Source: Neisseria sp. 83E34 (GTDB lineage Bacteria; Pseudomonadota; Gammaproteobacteria; Burkholderiales; Neisseriaceae). Taken from it: a stretch of 64,000 nt of DNA. How positions within the stretch are numbered: position 1 is the first letter of the stretch; each line of letters opens with the position of its first letter. The notes under the pieces were generated by a model. The model ran no database searches and was not told the origin of the DNA. It saw nothing but the letters and a program-made list of their open reading frames with translations. The stretch is taken from positions 1 to 64,000 of the forward strand of contig NZ_LGYH01000011.1 of the NCBI RefSeq assembly GCF_001308015.1, given 5' to 3'. Shown piece by piece: positions 1-8,247 of this stretch. The position numbers and the translations under genes are program-made.

Positions 1-412
1 ATTTATATTAAAATTACTATCTACGTTACAAACTGCCAATTTACGTCACTCAGTAACAAAAAAGCATATCGGTTATTCACCTCAAAAACTGAATTTGCTT
101 TTTACATTTTGTCATATTGAACTCTGGGCAAATCCTTACCGTTTATCGGAAAATACGACCACAATAAAAATTTCTTCTCTGCCGAATTTCATTAGCCCGT
201 ATAAAATTCAATACCTCAACCTAAAATCAAGCAATAACTATGCCAAATTCTTATTTTTTATTTACAGTAAATTATTTCAACTTATAAAATCAGCCGCTCA
301 GCAAATAAAACAGCCGTATAATCGAATACCTTTACAAAACAAAATGCCTGTCTGAATATTTCAGACAGGCATTTTGTTGAGAGATAAATATAGTTACTTA
401 AAATATTATTTA
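1..412. other. AT-rich gene-free left edge
   Basis: No convincing gene is visible here. The stretch is AT-rich. A plus-strand open frame at 95-355 has no homology I recognise, and its last codons come from an uptake sequence, so it is probably spurious. The right part contains the inverted uptake-sequence pair that ends the neighbouring minus-strand gene. The left part could be upstream sequence for a gene beyond the edge. Confidence 0.6.
344..372 (-). terminator. Uptake-sequence hairpin terminator
   Basis: TGCCTGTCTGAA at 345-356 and its complement at 360-371 form a 12-bp stem with a 3-nt loop, extended by flanking A/T pairs. It lies just downstream of the minus-strand DUF3616 gene that ends at 413. 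Confidence 0.7.
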
Positions 413-1411
413 TTAATTTATATTTTTATAATTTATTAATATATAGCTTGAAGGTTTATTCTTTTTGGCCTTACCATCATCCGACATAACAAGCAAATAT
501 TGTTTATCATCAGCCTTAATCACATTAACAGCTTCTGCATTTTTCCATTTTTCATCTGTATTCAACACCAGTTTTTGAAGCTGAGATTGAGGCTTTCCAG
601 CCCATCTCCATAAATAGGAACGAAATTTGCCTTGTTCATTTGCCAATTCATTGGCTATCAGATAGCTGTCGGTTTCGGCCATATACTCAAGCGAGCGGAT
701 ACCGCCGCCTTCCAAGTCAAGCAGCAATACTTCGCCGAAACGGGGAGCTGCTTTATTTTCAAATAATTCGTTCGGATTGTTGATGGGAATCACCATAGCA
801 AGCTTTCCTGCCATAGGTTCCCGAATACCGAGCATAAGCCGGTTGTTTTTCGTATCGTATGCCAAGCCTTCCAAATTCAAATCGTGGAAATCAACCGGTT
901 TACCGGTTTTGCTTTGAATGGTTTTCTGCACTTCAGATGCTTTGAGCAAGGCTTCTTTCAGGTTAACGGCTTCTTTTAAGTCTTGAATCCGATTGCCTTG
1001 GATTTTGAAACGTACGAACCGCTCACGATCAGGTTCGCGGCTGTTCTTCTTGGTGGAAGAAAAAGAAGTTGCGGCATAAATATAGCCTTTATCATCAGCC
1101 GCCAAAGCTTCCAAGTCATCCAGCTTGACCTTTAAGCTATTCATCAATTCGCTATCTGCGGCTTGATTCTCCTGAAGTGTACCATCCGCATTCACAGTAA
1201 GCAGACTCAGCGCGCGCACTGCTTCATCTTCCGCAACCAATAATCTGCCATCAGGCAATTGCTGTACGGCGGAAGGTTCGTAAGTGCCCGCCAATTTATG
1301 GCTGACAATTTTTTCGGGCGAAACAGATTTAGCAACCGCCCAAGATAATGCGCCGATGGCAATCACGGTAGCGGGCATACCCCAATAAAATATTTTACGT
1401 TTAGAGGGCAT
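413..1411 (-). CDS. Membrane-anchored DUF3616-family protein (paralogue of the next gene)
   Basis: This 332-residue protein has one N-terminal hydrophobic segment (about residues 8-27, KIFYWGMPATVIAIGALSWA) after a basic MPSKRK start, then a soluble domain. The soluble part looks like DUF3616: EPSAVQQLPDGRLL near the start, then NLEGLAYD, GIREP and LDLEGGGIRSLEY. The ATG at 1409-1411 is chosen because AAAGGAG lies 6 nt upstream; the longer frame to 1513 would translate an uptake sequence. The domain is about two-thirds identical by eye, over its first 75 residues, to the C-terminal half of the upstream gene. The N-in anchor would place the domain in the periplasm. Function is unknown; DUF3616 is probably a beta-propeller-like fold, which is inference. 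Confidence 0.8.
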   Translation of the reverse strand: MPSKRKIFYWGMPATVIAIGALSWAVAKSVSPEKIVSHKLAGTYEPSAVQQLPDGRLLVAEDEAVRALSLLTVNADGTLQENQAADSELMNSLKVKLDDLEALAADDKGYIYAATSFSSTKKNSREPDRERFVRFKIQGNRIQDLKEAVNLKEALLKASEVQKTIQSKTGKPVDFHDLNLEGLAYDTKNNRLMLGIREPMAGKLAMVIPINNPNELFENKAAPRFGEVLLLDLEGGGIRSLEYMAETDSYLIANELANEQGKFRSYLWRWAGKPQSQLQKLVLNTDEKWKNAEAVNVIKADDKQYLLVMSDDGKAKKNKPSSYILINYKNIN

Positions 1412-1474
1412 GTGCACTCCTTTCTTTAAATCAATGTGATGCATGTGCATTGTGTTGGTCACAATGCCTGTCTG

Positions 1475-1508
1475 AAAATTCGGCAAGGCATTTGCCTTGC
1501 CGAATTTT
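1475..1508 (-). terminator. Perfect 16-bp inverted repeat between the DUF3616 paralogues
   Basis: AAAATTCGGCAAGGCA (1475-1490) and its exact complement (1493-1508) are separated by two bases. It sits 16 bp after the stop of the 614-residue gene and upstream of its small paralogue. An uptake sequence (1465-1476) overlaps its left arm. It could be a terminator or attenuator, so the paralogues may not be equally expressed. Confidence 0.65.
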
Positions 1509-1523
1509 CTCACTGAGGTGTCA

Positions 1524-3368
1524 TTACAAATCGTTATAATCTACCAGCATATATTTGGCAGTAAGCTTCTTGGTCGCATCGCCCTCATCACTCATCAATA
1601 TCAAGCGCGGCTGACCGTTGACTTTGATGGAATCAATCGCCTCTACGTTGGTCATGTGGCGCAGGTTAGGCAATGGTATGGGTTTGGCAGGCGCATTAGG
1701 GTCGCCGCTCCATGTCCAAAGTTGTGAATATTTGCTGCCGTCATCATCTTTTACTTCGTTGGTCATGATAAAGGCTTTCAATACAGGATCGTAGTTGAGC
1801 GAGCGGATACCGCCGCCTTTAATATCCAAGAAAGCGGCATCAACAAAATTCGGTTCCGCTTTTTCTTCAAACACGGCTTTCGGGTTGTCGATATAAAGCA
1901 CGATGGAACGCTCGTTAAACTCTGGATCGCGCAAGCCGAGCAACAATTGCTTTTTGTTCGGATCGAAAGCCAAGCCCTCGATATTGATGGTTTTGAAATC
2001 CAAAGTGGTGCCGATTTTCGATTTGAACAGCTCCTTCAGCTGCTCGGAATTCTCCAAAGTATCGGTCAGCTTGTCAAAATAGCTGAGCTCGCGCACATCA
2101 TGCCCTTGAACCTTGAAGCGCAGCAAATGTTCGCGGTCGGGGCGGCGCTGGCCTTCTTTGTTGACCGCGTGGGATGTGATGGCATAAATGTATCCGTCCG
2201 GATCGCGGGTAAGGCCTTCGAGGTCGCTAAGTTTGCGTTTGAAGCCGCGTGTCAGGCGAGAGTCGGCGGCATCGTCTTCAGACAGGGTTCCGTCTGCTGC
2301 GAAAGATAAAATGCTGGCGGCGCGGGTCGCTTCGTCTTCCATAATCAGCAAGCGGCCGTCGGAAAGCTGCTGCACGGCAGAAGGCTCATACACACCTTTG
2401 AATGTATAAATGCCGAAGCTTTTCAATTCAGCTTCTTGCTTATTTTGCTGCATGGCAGGAATAATATTGGGTAAAGTTTTCACGCCTACAAAGGCCAGCA
2501 CGGAAGCCAGCAAGCCCCAGCGGAAAGCGGCGTAAGACATATTCAGGTATTTAAACTGCTTATTGGCCATCAAACCCAGCCAATAAAGCTCGTCACTCAT
2601 CTTATGATAGACTTGTTCGCGATCGGCCATAATATCCTGCATCATGCGCCAATAGCGGTCTTTAGAAATTTTCACACGGTCTTCATAAATCAGGATATTG
2701 GGAGTTTCACCGAAAAAGTGCCCTTCCGGACGAACCACTCTTGATTTGAGATCCTTCAGTTTTGCTCTGCCTTTACGCCAATCGGAAAACCAATCCAATA
2801 TCGAACGGATTTTGCCCGCCCTATCCGGCGAGGCGGAAAGCAGTGCAAACACAATCGATGTGGCTGCGGTAAACATAAATATACCGGCAGGCACCAGAAA
2901 TTCCGGCGAAGAGGCGAAAACGAATGCACCGGAAATCATTAAGGCCGACACGATAAAGCCGTTGAGCGAAATCATAATATTGGCTTTGGTCGCCGCCAAA
3001 GCCAGCAATTCCATCTCGGTGCGAAACGCATTACGGAACATGGTTTCCACACCCTTAGCCGTACCGATAGGAACGATTTCTTCCTCTTTTTTCTCTAAGT
3101 TTTTACCGTCTTTGTTTTTATCTTTATTTTTTCCTTTGTTTTTCTTGGCTTTTTTTTCTGTTGCCGATCCGGCTTCTTTGGCCGCGAAGCTCGCTTTCTC
3201 CGCCTCGGCTTCTTCGTCCGGAAGATTATCCAATACAATTTCAGGCACCAATAAGGGAACAGTGTGCCGGGGAGGCGGGCCGACCGGAAGAGTGTCCGGT
3301 TTTAAAGGGTCGTTTTGTACGTTATCAGATTGTGTATTATTTTGTGTATCATTGGATTTTGAGATCAT
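1524..3368 (-). CDS. DUF5706/PycTM-like membrane module fused to a DUF3616 domain
   Basis: This 614-residue protein has four parts. Residues 1-100 are polar with a Lys/Glu-rich stretch (about 71-97). Residues 107-300 resemble the DUF5706 / Pycsar effector (PycTM) family: METMFR-like VETMFRNAF, then KANIMISLNGFIVSAL leading into two helices (about 129-152 and 157-178), then HFFGETPN (217-224), a D/E-rich stretch ending YHKMSDELYWLGLMANKQFKYL, and a third helix (280-303). Residues 320-614 are a DUF3616-type domain closely related to the downstream gene. Three helices with a cytoplasmic N terminus would put the DUF3616 domain in the periplasm. No nucleotide cyclase or HD domain is nearby. The family call for the membrane part is from remembered motif order, not a search. 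A weak AAGGA lies about 12 nt before the ATG. Confidence 0.72.
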   Translation of the reverse strand: MISKSNDTQNNTQSDNVQNDPLKPDTLPVGPPPRHTVPLLVPEIVLDNLPDEEAEAEKASFAAKEAGSATEKKAKKNKGKNKDKNKDGKNLEKKEEEIVPIGTAKGVETMFRNAFRTEMELLALAATKANIMISLNGFIVSALMISGAFVFASSPEFLVPAGIFMFTAATSIVFALLSASPDRAGKIRSILDWFSDWRKGRAKLKDLKSRVVRPEGHFFGETPNILIYEDRVKISKDRYWRMMQDIMADREQVYHKMSDELYWLGLMANKQFKYLNMSYAAFRWGLLASVLAFVGVKTLPNIIPAMQQNKQEAELKSFGIYTFKGVYEPSAVQQLSDGRLLIMEDEATRAASILSFAADGTLSEDDAADSRLTRGFKRKLSDLEGLTRDPDGYIYAITSHAVNKEGQRRPDREHLLRFKVQGHDVRELSYFDKLTDTLENSEQLKELFKSKIGTTLDFKTINIEGLAFDPNKKQLLLGLRDPEFNERSIVLYIDNPKAVFEEKAEPNFVDAAFLDIKGGGIRSLNYDPVLKAFIMTNEVKDDDGSKYSQLWTWSGDPNAPAKPIPLPNLRHMTNVEAIDSIKVNGQPRLILMSDEGDATKKLTAKYMLVDYNDL

Positions 3369-3776
3369 TTTTTTTATTTTTCCTTAAAATATGAAAACTC
3401 AGTCCATCTCAAGCAAATGCTGTCAAGTTGGTTTGAGAAATTTGATTTGCTTAAATTTATAGCTAGGATCTTGTATTACATAGCAGCACACGTTCCTAAG
3501 CAAACTCTTCCGCATAACAGCCTGAATACAAGGCAGAAATGCAGGCGGATGCCGCTTATTTACGGGTATGCAGCTTGTGCAAATCCCCTCCTGGCAATGG
3601 ATTCAAACAAAATCATCATACAAGCAAAATGCCCAATTTGCCTCTTAATTTTAATACAGAACAATTAGCAACAAATTAGGCAATAAAAATGCCTGTCTGA
3701 AAAGTTTCAGACAGGCATTTTGGCTATTTAGTTCATATCGTTAAGCCGATATGGTATTTCTAAAAAAAGAAACTGA
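3369..3776. other. Gene-free stretch upstream of the fusion gene
   Basis: These 408 bases should hold the promoter of the minus-strand fusion gene at the left and the end of the ABC exporter transcript at the right. A plus-strand frame at 3417-3668 resembles nothing I know. Apart from the hairpin at 3689-3718 I see no defined element. Confidence 0.5.
3689..3718 (-). terminator. Uptake-sequence hairpin terminator
   Basis: An inverted pair of uptake sequences (3690-3701 and 3706-3717) with a 4-nt loop and A/T-rich flanks lies 60 bp past the stop of the minus-strand ABC exporter. Confidence 0.7.
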
Positions 3777-5630
3777 TCAATCCGCATGCCTTGCCAGGAA
3801 CCCGCCGCTTTGGTGCGCCCAAAGTTTGGCGTACAAGCCGTTTTTCTCCAGCAGTTCGGCATGGCTGCCCTCTTCAACAATGCGGCCTTTATCCAGCACG
3901 ATTAACCTGTCCATAGCGGCAATGGTGGATAACCGGTGGGCGATGGCAATCACGGTTTTGTTTTCCATCATTTTGTCCAGGCTCTCCTGAATCGCCGCTT
4001 CCACTTCGGAATCCAGTGCGCTGGTGGCTTCGTCGAGCAGCAGAATCGGCGCGTCTTTCAGCATCACACGGGCGATGGCGATACGCTGACGCTGGCCGCC
4101 TGAAAGTTTGACGCCGCGCTCGCCTACATGGGCATCGTATCCTTTGCGGCCTTTGGCATCGGAAAGGTTGGGAATAAAATCGGCGGCTTCGGCGCGGCGT
4201 GCGGCCTGCATCATTTCCTCTTCGGTGGCATCGGGGCGGCCGTAGATGATGTTGTCGCGCACGGAGCGGTGCAGCAGGCTGGTATCTTGGGTAACCAACC
4301 CGATTTGGGCGCGCAGGCTTTCTTGGGTAATATCGGTAACGTTTTGGCCGTCGATGGTAATGCTGCCGCTTTGTGCCTCATAAAATCTGAGCAGTAAATT
4401 CACGATAGTGGATTTGCCCGCACCGGAACGCCCGATCAAGCCGACTTTTTCGCCGGGTTTTATGTGCAGGTTAAAGCCGTTGAGCAGGGGTTTGCCTGCT
4501 TCGTAAGAAAAATCGACGTGATCGAAACGGATATCGCCGCGCTCTACTTTTAACGGCAGGGCGTTGGATTTGTCGACAATCGTATGCGGCTTGGAAAGCG
4601 TACCCATACCGTCGCTGACCGTGCCGATGTTTTCAAACAGGCGGGCGGATTCCCACATGATGTATTGCGACAAACCGTTCACACGCAAAGCCATGGCCGT
4701 GGCGGTAGCAATCGCACCCACTCCAACCTGCCCGTTATGCCACAGCCAGATACCCAATGCGGCGGTGGATAAAGTCAGCCCCGAGTTCACGATAAAATTA
4801 CAGGTATATAAAGTGGTGGCCAAACGCATTTGCGCATGCACGGTTACCATAAATTCCTGCATCGACTGCTTGGCATAACGCGCCTCGCGTGCGCCGTGCG
4901 AAAACAGCTTCACTGTGGTGATGTTGGAATAAGCATCGGTAATGCGACCGGTCATCAGCGAACGCGCATCCGCCTGCCGCTTGGCCGTTTGTGCCAGCTT
5001 GGGAATCAGCACGCGCATTACCGTGCCGAATGCGATAATCCAGCATACAAACGGCAGCAACAGCCAGCCGTCAAACGCCGCCAAAATCACGCCCGAGCTG
5101 ATGAAATACACCAGCACATACACCACCATATCGGCCAGCGTCATCACCGTATCGCGCACTGCCAACGCGGTCTGCATCACTTTGGCCGAAACGCGCCCCG
5201 CAAATTCGTCCTGATAAAAACCGAGGCTCTGCCCCAGCATCAAGCGGTGGAAATTCCAACGCAAACGCATCGGAAACACGCCTTGCAGTGTTTGCAGGCG
5301 CACGTTCGATGCGATGAAATGCCACAACACGGCGAACACCATCAACGCCGCCATGCCCGACAATGCCCAGCCCTTTTCCGCCCACAGGGTTTGCGGCGTA
5401 TATTGGCCCAACCAGTCGACCACCTTGCCCATAAACTGAAACAATAAGGCTTCCATAATACCGATGCCGGCCGTCAAAACCGTCAGCACCACAATCCAAC
5501 CGCGCATGCCCTCCATGCTGCTCCACAAGAAGCGCCACAAGCCTTTTTCGGGCGTTTTCGGCGGTGCATCGGGATAGGGGTCAATACGGGATTCGAACCA
5601 GTTAAAAAAACGCTTCATCATCAATTTCAT
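3777..5630 (-). CDS. ABC transporter, fused permease and ATPase (exporter type)
   Basis: A 617-residue half-transporter of the MsbA/Atm1-like exporter class. The N-terminal region (about 40-330) is a six-helix ABC exporter membrane domain. The C-terminal nucleotide-binding domain has Walker A GRSGAGKST near residue 404, a Q-loop (LVTQDTSLL), signature LSGGQRQR near 510, Walker B ILLLDEAT near 532 and the switch histidine in AIAHRLST. It should work as a dimer in the inner membrane. The substrate cannot be inferred: neighbours are unrelated and no partner half-transporter is adjacent. Start codons at Met1, Met4 and Met5 are all possible. Confidence 0.9.
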   Translation of the reverse strand: MKLMMKRFFNWFESRIDPYPDAPPKTPEKGLWRFLWSSMEGMRGWIVVLTVLTAGIGIMEALLFQFMGKVVDWLGQYTPQTLWAEKGWALSGMAALMVFAVLWHFIASNVRLQTLQGVFPMRLRWNFHRLMLGQSLGFYQDEFAGRVSAKVMQTALAVRDTVMTLADMVVYVLVYFISSGVILAAFDGWLLLPFVCWIIAFGTVMRVLIPKLAQTAKRQADARSLMTGRITDAYSNITTVKLFSHGAREARYAKQSMQEFMVTVHAQMRLATTLYTCNFIVNSGLTLSTAALGIWLWHNGQVGVGAIATATAMALRVNGLSQYIMWESARLFENIGTVSDGMGTLSKPHTIVDKSNALPLKVERGDIRFDHVDFSYEAGKPLLNGFNLHIKPGEKVGLIGRSGAGKSTIVNLLLRFYEAQSGSITIDGQNVTDITQESLRAQIGLVTQDTSLLHRSVRDNIIYGRPDATEEEMMQAARRAEAADFIPNLSDAKGRKGYDAHVGERGVKLSGGQRQRIAIARVMLKDAPILLLDEATSALDSEVEAAIQESLDKMMENKTVIAIAHRLSTIAAMDRLIVLDKGRIVEEGSHAELLEKNGLYAKLWAHQSGGFLARHAD

Positions 5631-5660
5631 CCATTTGAGACATGCCGCACAACAAAAAAG

Positions 5661-5672
5661 AGGCTGCCTGAA
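5661..5672 (+). other. Foreign-dialect DNA uptake sequence (AGGCTGCCTGAA)
   Basis: This exact 12-mer matches, from memory, the uptake-sequence dialect of Simonsiella muelleri, not the TGCCTGTCTGAA used everywhere else here. It lies 13 bp past the stop of the orphan membrane protein gene, the position native uptake sequences usually take. Confidence 0.6.
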
Positions 5673-5684
5673 AAATTCACATCT

Positions 5685-6218
5685 TTACATATAACTCATA
5701 TAACGCAGAAGCCAAAGCAGTATAAACGCATAAACTGCCACAGCGGCAGCCGCTGCGAGCAAAACCGGCATATCGGCAGGTTTGTTTGGATAGCCGCTTA
5801 GGTTGGGTTTTGAATTTTCCGGCAATGCCAACCCGTAAACAAATTGAACCAGCATAACCAACAGTACAAACGCCATCAACAAGGGAATAAACGCAGCCAA
5901 CACAGCCAGACCTACGCCCAGCTGATACACCCTCCTGCATACCGTCCACCCCCGCTCCGCATCATTGCAGCGCTTATCCAATTGTTTGTTTTGATAATAA
6001 ATCAAACAGTAACTAAAAAAAGCAAATGCCACTCCCGCCTTACCCAAATGCGTTTGAATAGAACCGACTGAATTGAACACATCGAGAAACCACGGAACAA
6101 ATCTGTTCAACAGCAGCACCGCCAAAGCCACAGGTAGACAATATGCTGCGAAACGGCTGCGGGCAAGGCGCCGGTTATCCAGTGGATCGTGCTTGGATTC
6201 ATATTCGATATAAGACAT
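5685..6218 (-). CDS. Hypothetical integral membrane protein
   Basis: This 177-residue protein is not one I recognise. It has four likely transmembrane segments: about residues 26-46 (AAYCLPVALAVLLLNRFVPW), 60-78, 99-130 (a long stretch that may be one or two helices) and 151-174. The N terminus is polar and charged. AAAAGAG precedes the ATG. It is followed by a foreign uptake-sequence dialect at 5661-5672 instead of the native pair, which hints that it may have come from a related genus. The neighbours ruvA and the ABC exporter give no functional clue. Confidence 0.65.
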   Translation of the reverse strand: MSYIEYESKHDPLDNRRLARSRFAAYCLPVALAVLLLNRFVPWFLDVFNSVGSIQTHLGKAGVAFAFFSYCLIYYQNKQLDKRCNDAERGWTVCRRVYQLGVGLAVLAAFIPLLMAFVLLVMLVQFVYGLALPENSKPNLSGYPNKPADMPVLLAAAAAVAVYAFILLWLLRYMSYM

Positions 6219-6241
6219 AGCTCTTTTAAAACTAAAACCGG

Positions 6242-6826
6242 CTATTTCAACAAATTCTTCAATGCCAGCCGCACGCCTTCGCTCACATCCGTGCCGGCCG
6301 GGATGCCCTTCACCGCGGCCTTGGCTTCACGCTCGTTATAGCCCAGCGCCAACAGCGTGTTCACCACATCATCGGTTTCATCCACCACCGGCATGTTTTC
6401 AGACAGGCCTGCTCCCGCACCCTCGGCCACCAGCTTGCCGCGCAGCTCCAAGATCATGCGTTCGGCGGTTTTCTTGCCTACGCCCGGCGCGGAAGACAAA
6501 CGCTTCACATCTTCCTGCGCCACTGCCTGCGCCAGCTCGTCCACCGTCATGGCCGACAAAATACCCAGCGCCGTTTTCGCACCGATGCCGCTCACTTTAA
6601 CCAGCTGGCGGAACGTTGCCCGTTCGGCTGCCGAAGCAAAACCAAACAGCAAATGCGCATCTTCGCGCACCACCAGCTGGGTATAAAGCTGCACGGTTTC
6701 GTTGAGCGCGGGCAGCGCATAAAAAGTCTGCATCGACACATCCACTTCATAGCCCACGCCGTTCACATCAATCACAATCTGCGGCGGCTGCTTTTCAACC
6801 AATTTTCCCGTAAGTCTGCCAATCAT
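6242..6826 (-). CDS. ruvA: Holliday junction branch migration protein RuvA
   Basis: RuvA (194 residues, usual length) binds four-way junctions as a tetramer and loads the RuvB motor. The N-terminal OB fold starts [15 protein letters not shown] and includes DVNGVGYEV. The two helix-hairpin-helix motifs read [13 protein letters not shown] and [13 protein letters not shown]. The C-terminal domain III (about 148-194) ends with the usual [14 protein letters not shown] pattern. AGGAAAG precedes the ATG. The variant uptake sequence GGCCTGTCTGAA within the gene encodes GLSE in the flexible linker. ruvB and ruvC are not nearby. Confidence 0.96.
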   Translation of the reverse strand: MIGRLTGKLVEKQPPQIVIDVNGVGYEVDVSMQTFYALPALNETVQLYTQLVVREDAHLLFGFASAAERATFRQLVKVSGIGAKTALGILSAMTVDELAQAVAQEDVKRLSSAPGVGKKTAERMILELRGKLVAEGAGAGLSENMPVVDETDDVVNTLLALGYNEREAKAAVKGIPAGTDVSEGVRLALKNLLK

Positions 6827-6849
6827 AAATAAGCTTTCCTGAAACGCAT

Positions 6850-6885
6850 TTCAGACAGGCATTCGTTGCGGAATGCCTGTCTGAA
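6850..6885 (-). terminator. Uptake-sequence inverted pair
   Basis: Here the complement copy (6850-6861) comes first and the forward copy (6874-6885) second, so the stem is the reverse arrangement of most pairs. It lies between the end of rlpA (6921) and the start of ruvA. Confidence 0.6.
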
Positions 6886-6920
6886 AAACAAAAATACAAT
6901 AATTTACAGCGTAAAGCCGT

Positions 6921-7637
6921 TTAAATCGAATTCTGAGCCATGGCCACTTGGCGGACACTGTCAGCCTGCTCCGGTTTGGCAAACGGGCCGAGTTTCACGA
7001 TATATTGGCCGTCTTTACGCTCGGTAAGCGCGCGGTGTGCGGAAGCGGCGCCTTGCAGGCGGCTGTTGGTGCGGCCTGCGTAATCACGCGCCGCAGATTC
7101 GCTGTTGAACGCCGCCAGCGTAACATAAATTTGCTCCGGTTGGGCGGCAGCGATTTGGCCGGGCACAATTTGTTCCACGCGCACATTGGCTACGCCGGAA
7201 AAGCCGATTTTCTGCGCCGCGCCTTTAGATAAATCAATCACCCTGCTGCCGTGGAACGGGCCGCGGTCGTTGATGCGCACAATCACGCTTTTGCCGTTGG
7301 AAAGATTGGTGACTTTAGCGTAGCTGGGAATCGGGAGGGTTTTGTGTGCGGCAGTGTACGCATGCATATCGAAGCGTTCGCCGCTGGCGGTTTTCTTACC
7401 GTGGAAGCCGGGGCCGTACCATGAGGCCTGGCCTGTTTGACTGAAAGTTTTGATCTGTTTAACCGGCGTGTAGCGCATCCCGCGTACTTTGTAACTCATA
7501 TTGGCCGCTTTAATCAGCGGTTCGGGACGGACTTGGCTTTCGGACACCAAACGGTCTTTACCGAAAGACGAGGCGCTAATCAGCACAAGAGCGGCGCCCA
7601 AAGCGCCGATAGACAGGGTTTTTATGGCTTTAGTCAA
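6921..7637 (-). CDS. rlpA: Septal ring lytic transglycosylase RlpA family protein
   Basis: A 238-residue exported cell wall enzyme. The first 26 residues form a signal peptide ([25 protein letters not shown]) with no lipobox, so unlike E. coli RlpA it is probably not a lipoprotein. The double-psi beta-barrel domain (about 68-155) has [27 protein letters not shown] and the catalytic-region NDRGPF. A C-terminal SPOR domain (about 168-238), which binds denuded septal glycan, includes YIVKLGPF. The start codon is TTG, with AGGAA 8 nt upstream. Family members cleave naked glycan strands during division. Confidence 0.92.
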   Translation of the reverse strand: MTKAIKTLSIGALGAALVLISASSFGKDRLVSESQVRPEPLIKAANMSYKVRGMRYTPVKQIKTFSQTGQASWYGPGFHGKKTASGERFDMHAYTAAHKTLPIPSYAKVTNLSNGKSVIVRINDRGPFHGSRVIDLSKGAAQKIGFSGVANVRVEQIVPGQIAAAQPEQIYVTLAAFNSESAARDYAGRTNSRLQGAASAHRALTERKDGQYIVKLGPFAKPEQADSVRQVAMAQNSI

Positions 7638-7732
7638 AACAGGTTCCTATTCTTTGAGTTGATAACGCAAACCGATTTTGTTCTGATTCTTGTACGGTTG
7701 ATTTAAAACTAATGATGAAATGATAAAACGAA

Positions 7733-8197
7733 CTAAACCTGCCCGCCGAAACCGTTTTGCCGCCACGCTTCGTAAACCATCACCGCCACGGTGTTGGAAA
7801 GATTCATGCTGCGGCTTTGCGGCTGCATGGGCAGACGCAGTTTCTGTTCGGCAGGCAGGGCATCCAAAATTTCGGCAGGCAGGCCGCGCGTTTCCGGGCC
7901 AAACAAAAACACATCGCCCGGGGCGAATGCGGCTTGGTCGTAACGGCTTGAGCCTTTGGTGGTCAACGCAAAAATGCGCCGCCCTGCCAAAGCTTTCAGA
8001 CAGGCATCAAAATCTTCGTGTACCGTAAGCGAGGCGAACTCGTGATAATCCAAACCCGCCCGCTTCATTTTGGCCGAATCCAGCGGAAAGCCCAGCGGCT
8101 TAACCAAATGCAGATCCATGCCGGTGTTGGCACACAATCGGATGATATTGCCTGTATTCGGCGGAATTTCGGGTTGATATAAAACTACGGTAAACAT
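7733..8197 (-). CDS. trmL: tRNA (cytidine(34)-2'-O)-methyltransferase TrmL
   Basis: A 154-residue SPOUT-class methyltransferase that 2'-O-methylates the wobble base of tRNA-Leu isoacceptors. Visible motifs are the start VVLYQPEIPPNTGNIIRLCA, motif 2 FGPETRGLP near residue 100 and motif 3 LPMQPQSRSMNLSNTVAVM, which form the knotted SAM site. GGAAT precedes the ATG. An exact uptake sequence at 7995-8006 is read in frame as ACLK. It lies 50 bp downstream of comF on the same strand. Confidence 0.95.
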   Translation of the reverse strand: MFTVVLYQPEIPPNTGNIIRLCANTGMDLHLVKPLGFPLDSAKMKRAGLDYHEFASLTVHEDFDACLKALAGRRIFALTTKGSSRYDQAAFAPGDVFLFGPETRGLPAEILDALPAEQKLRLPMQPQSRSMNLSNTVAVMVYEAWRQNGFGGQV

Positions 8198-8247
8198 TAA
8201 GATTCCAAAATCTAGGGGCGCACTATACTAGATAAGTGCTTAGTTCA

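Noticed and set aside
95-355. 86-codon plus-strand frame at the left edge
   Set aside because: Low-complexity, no recognised motif, and its last codons are an uptake sequence.
4564-5447. Several plus-strand frames inside the ABC exporter
   Set aside because: They shadow the minus-strand coding frame and have no start signal or family.
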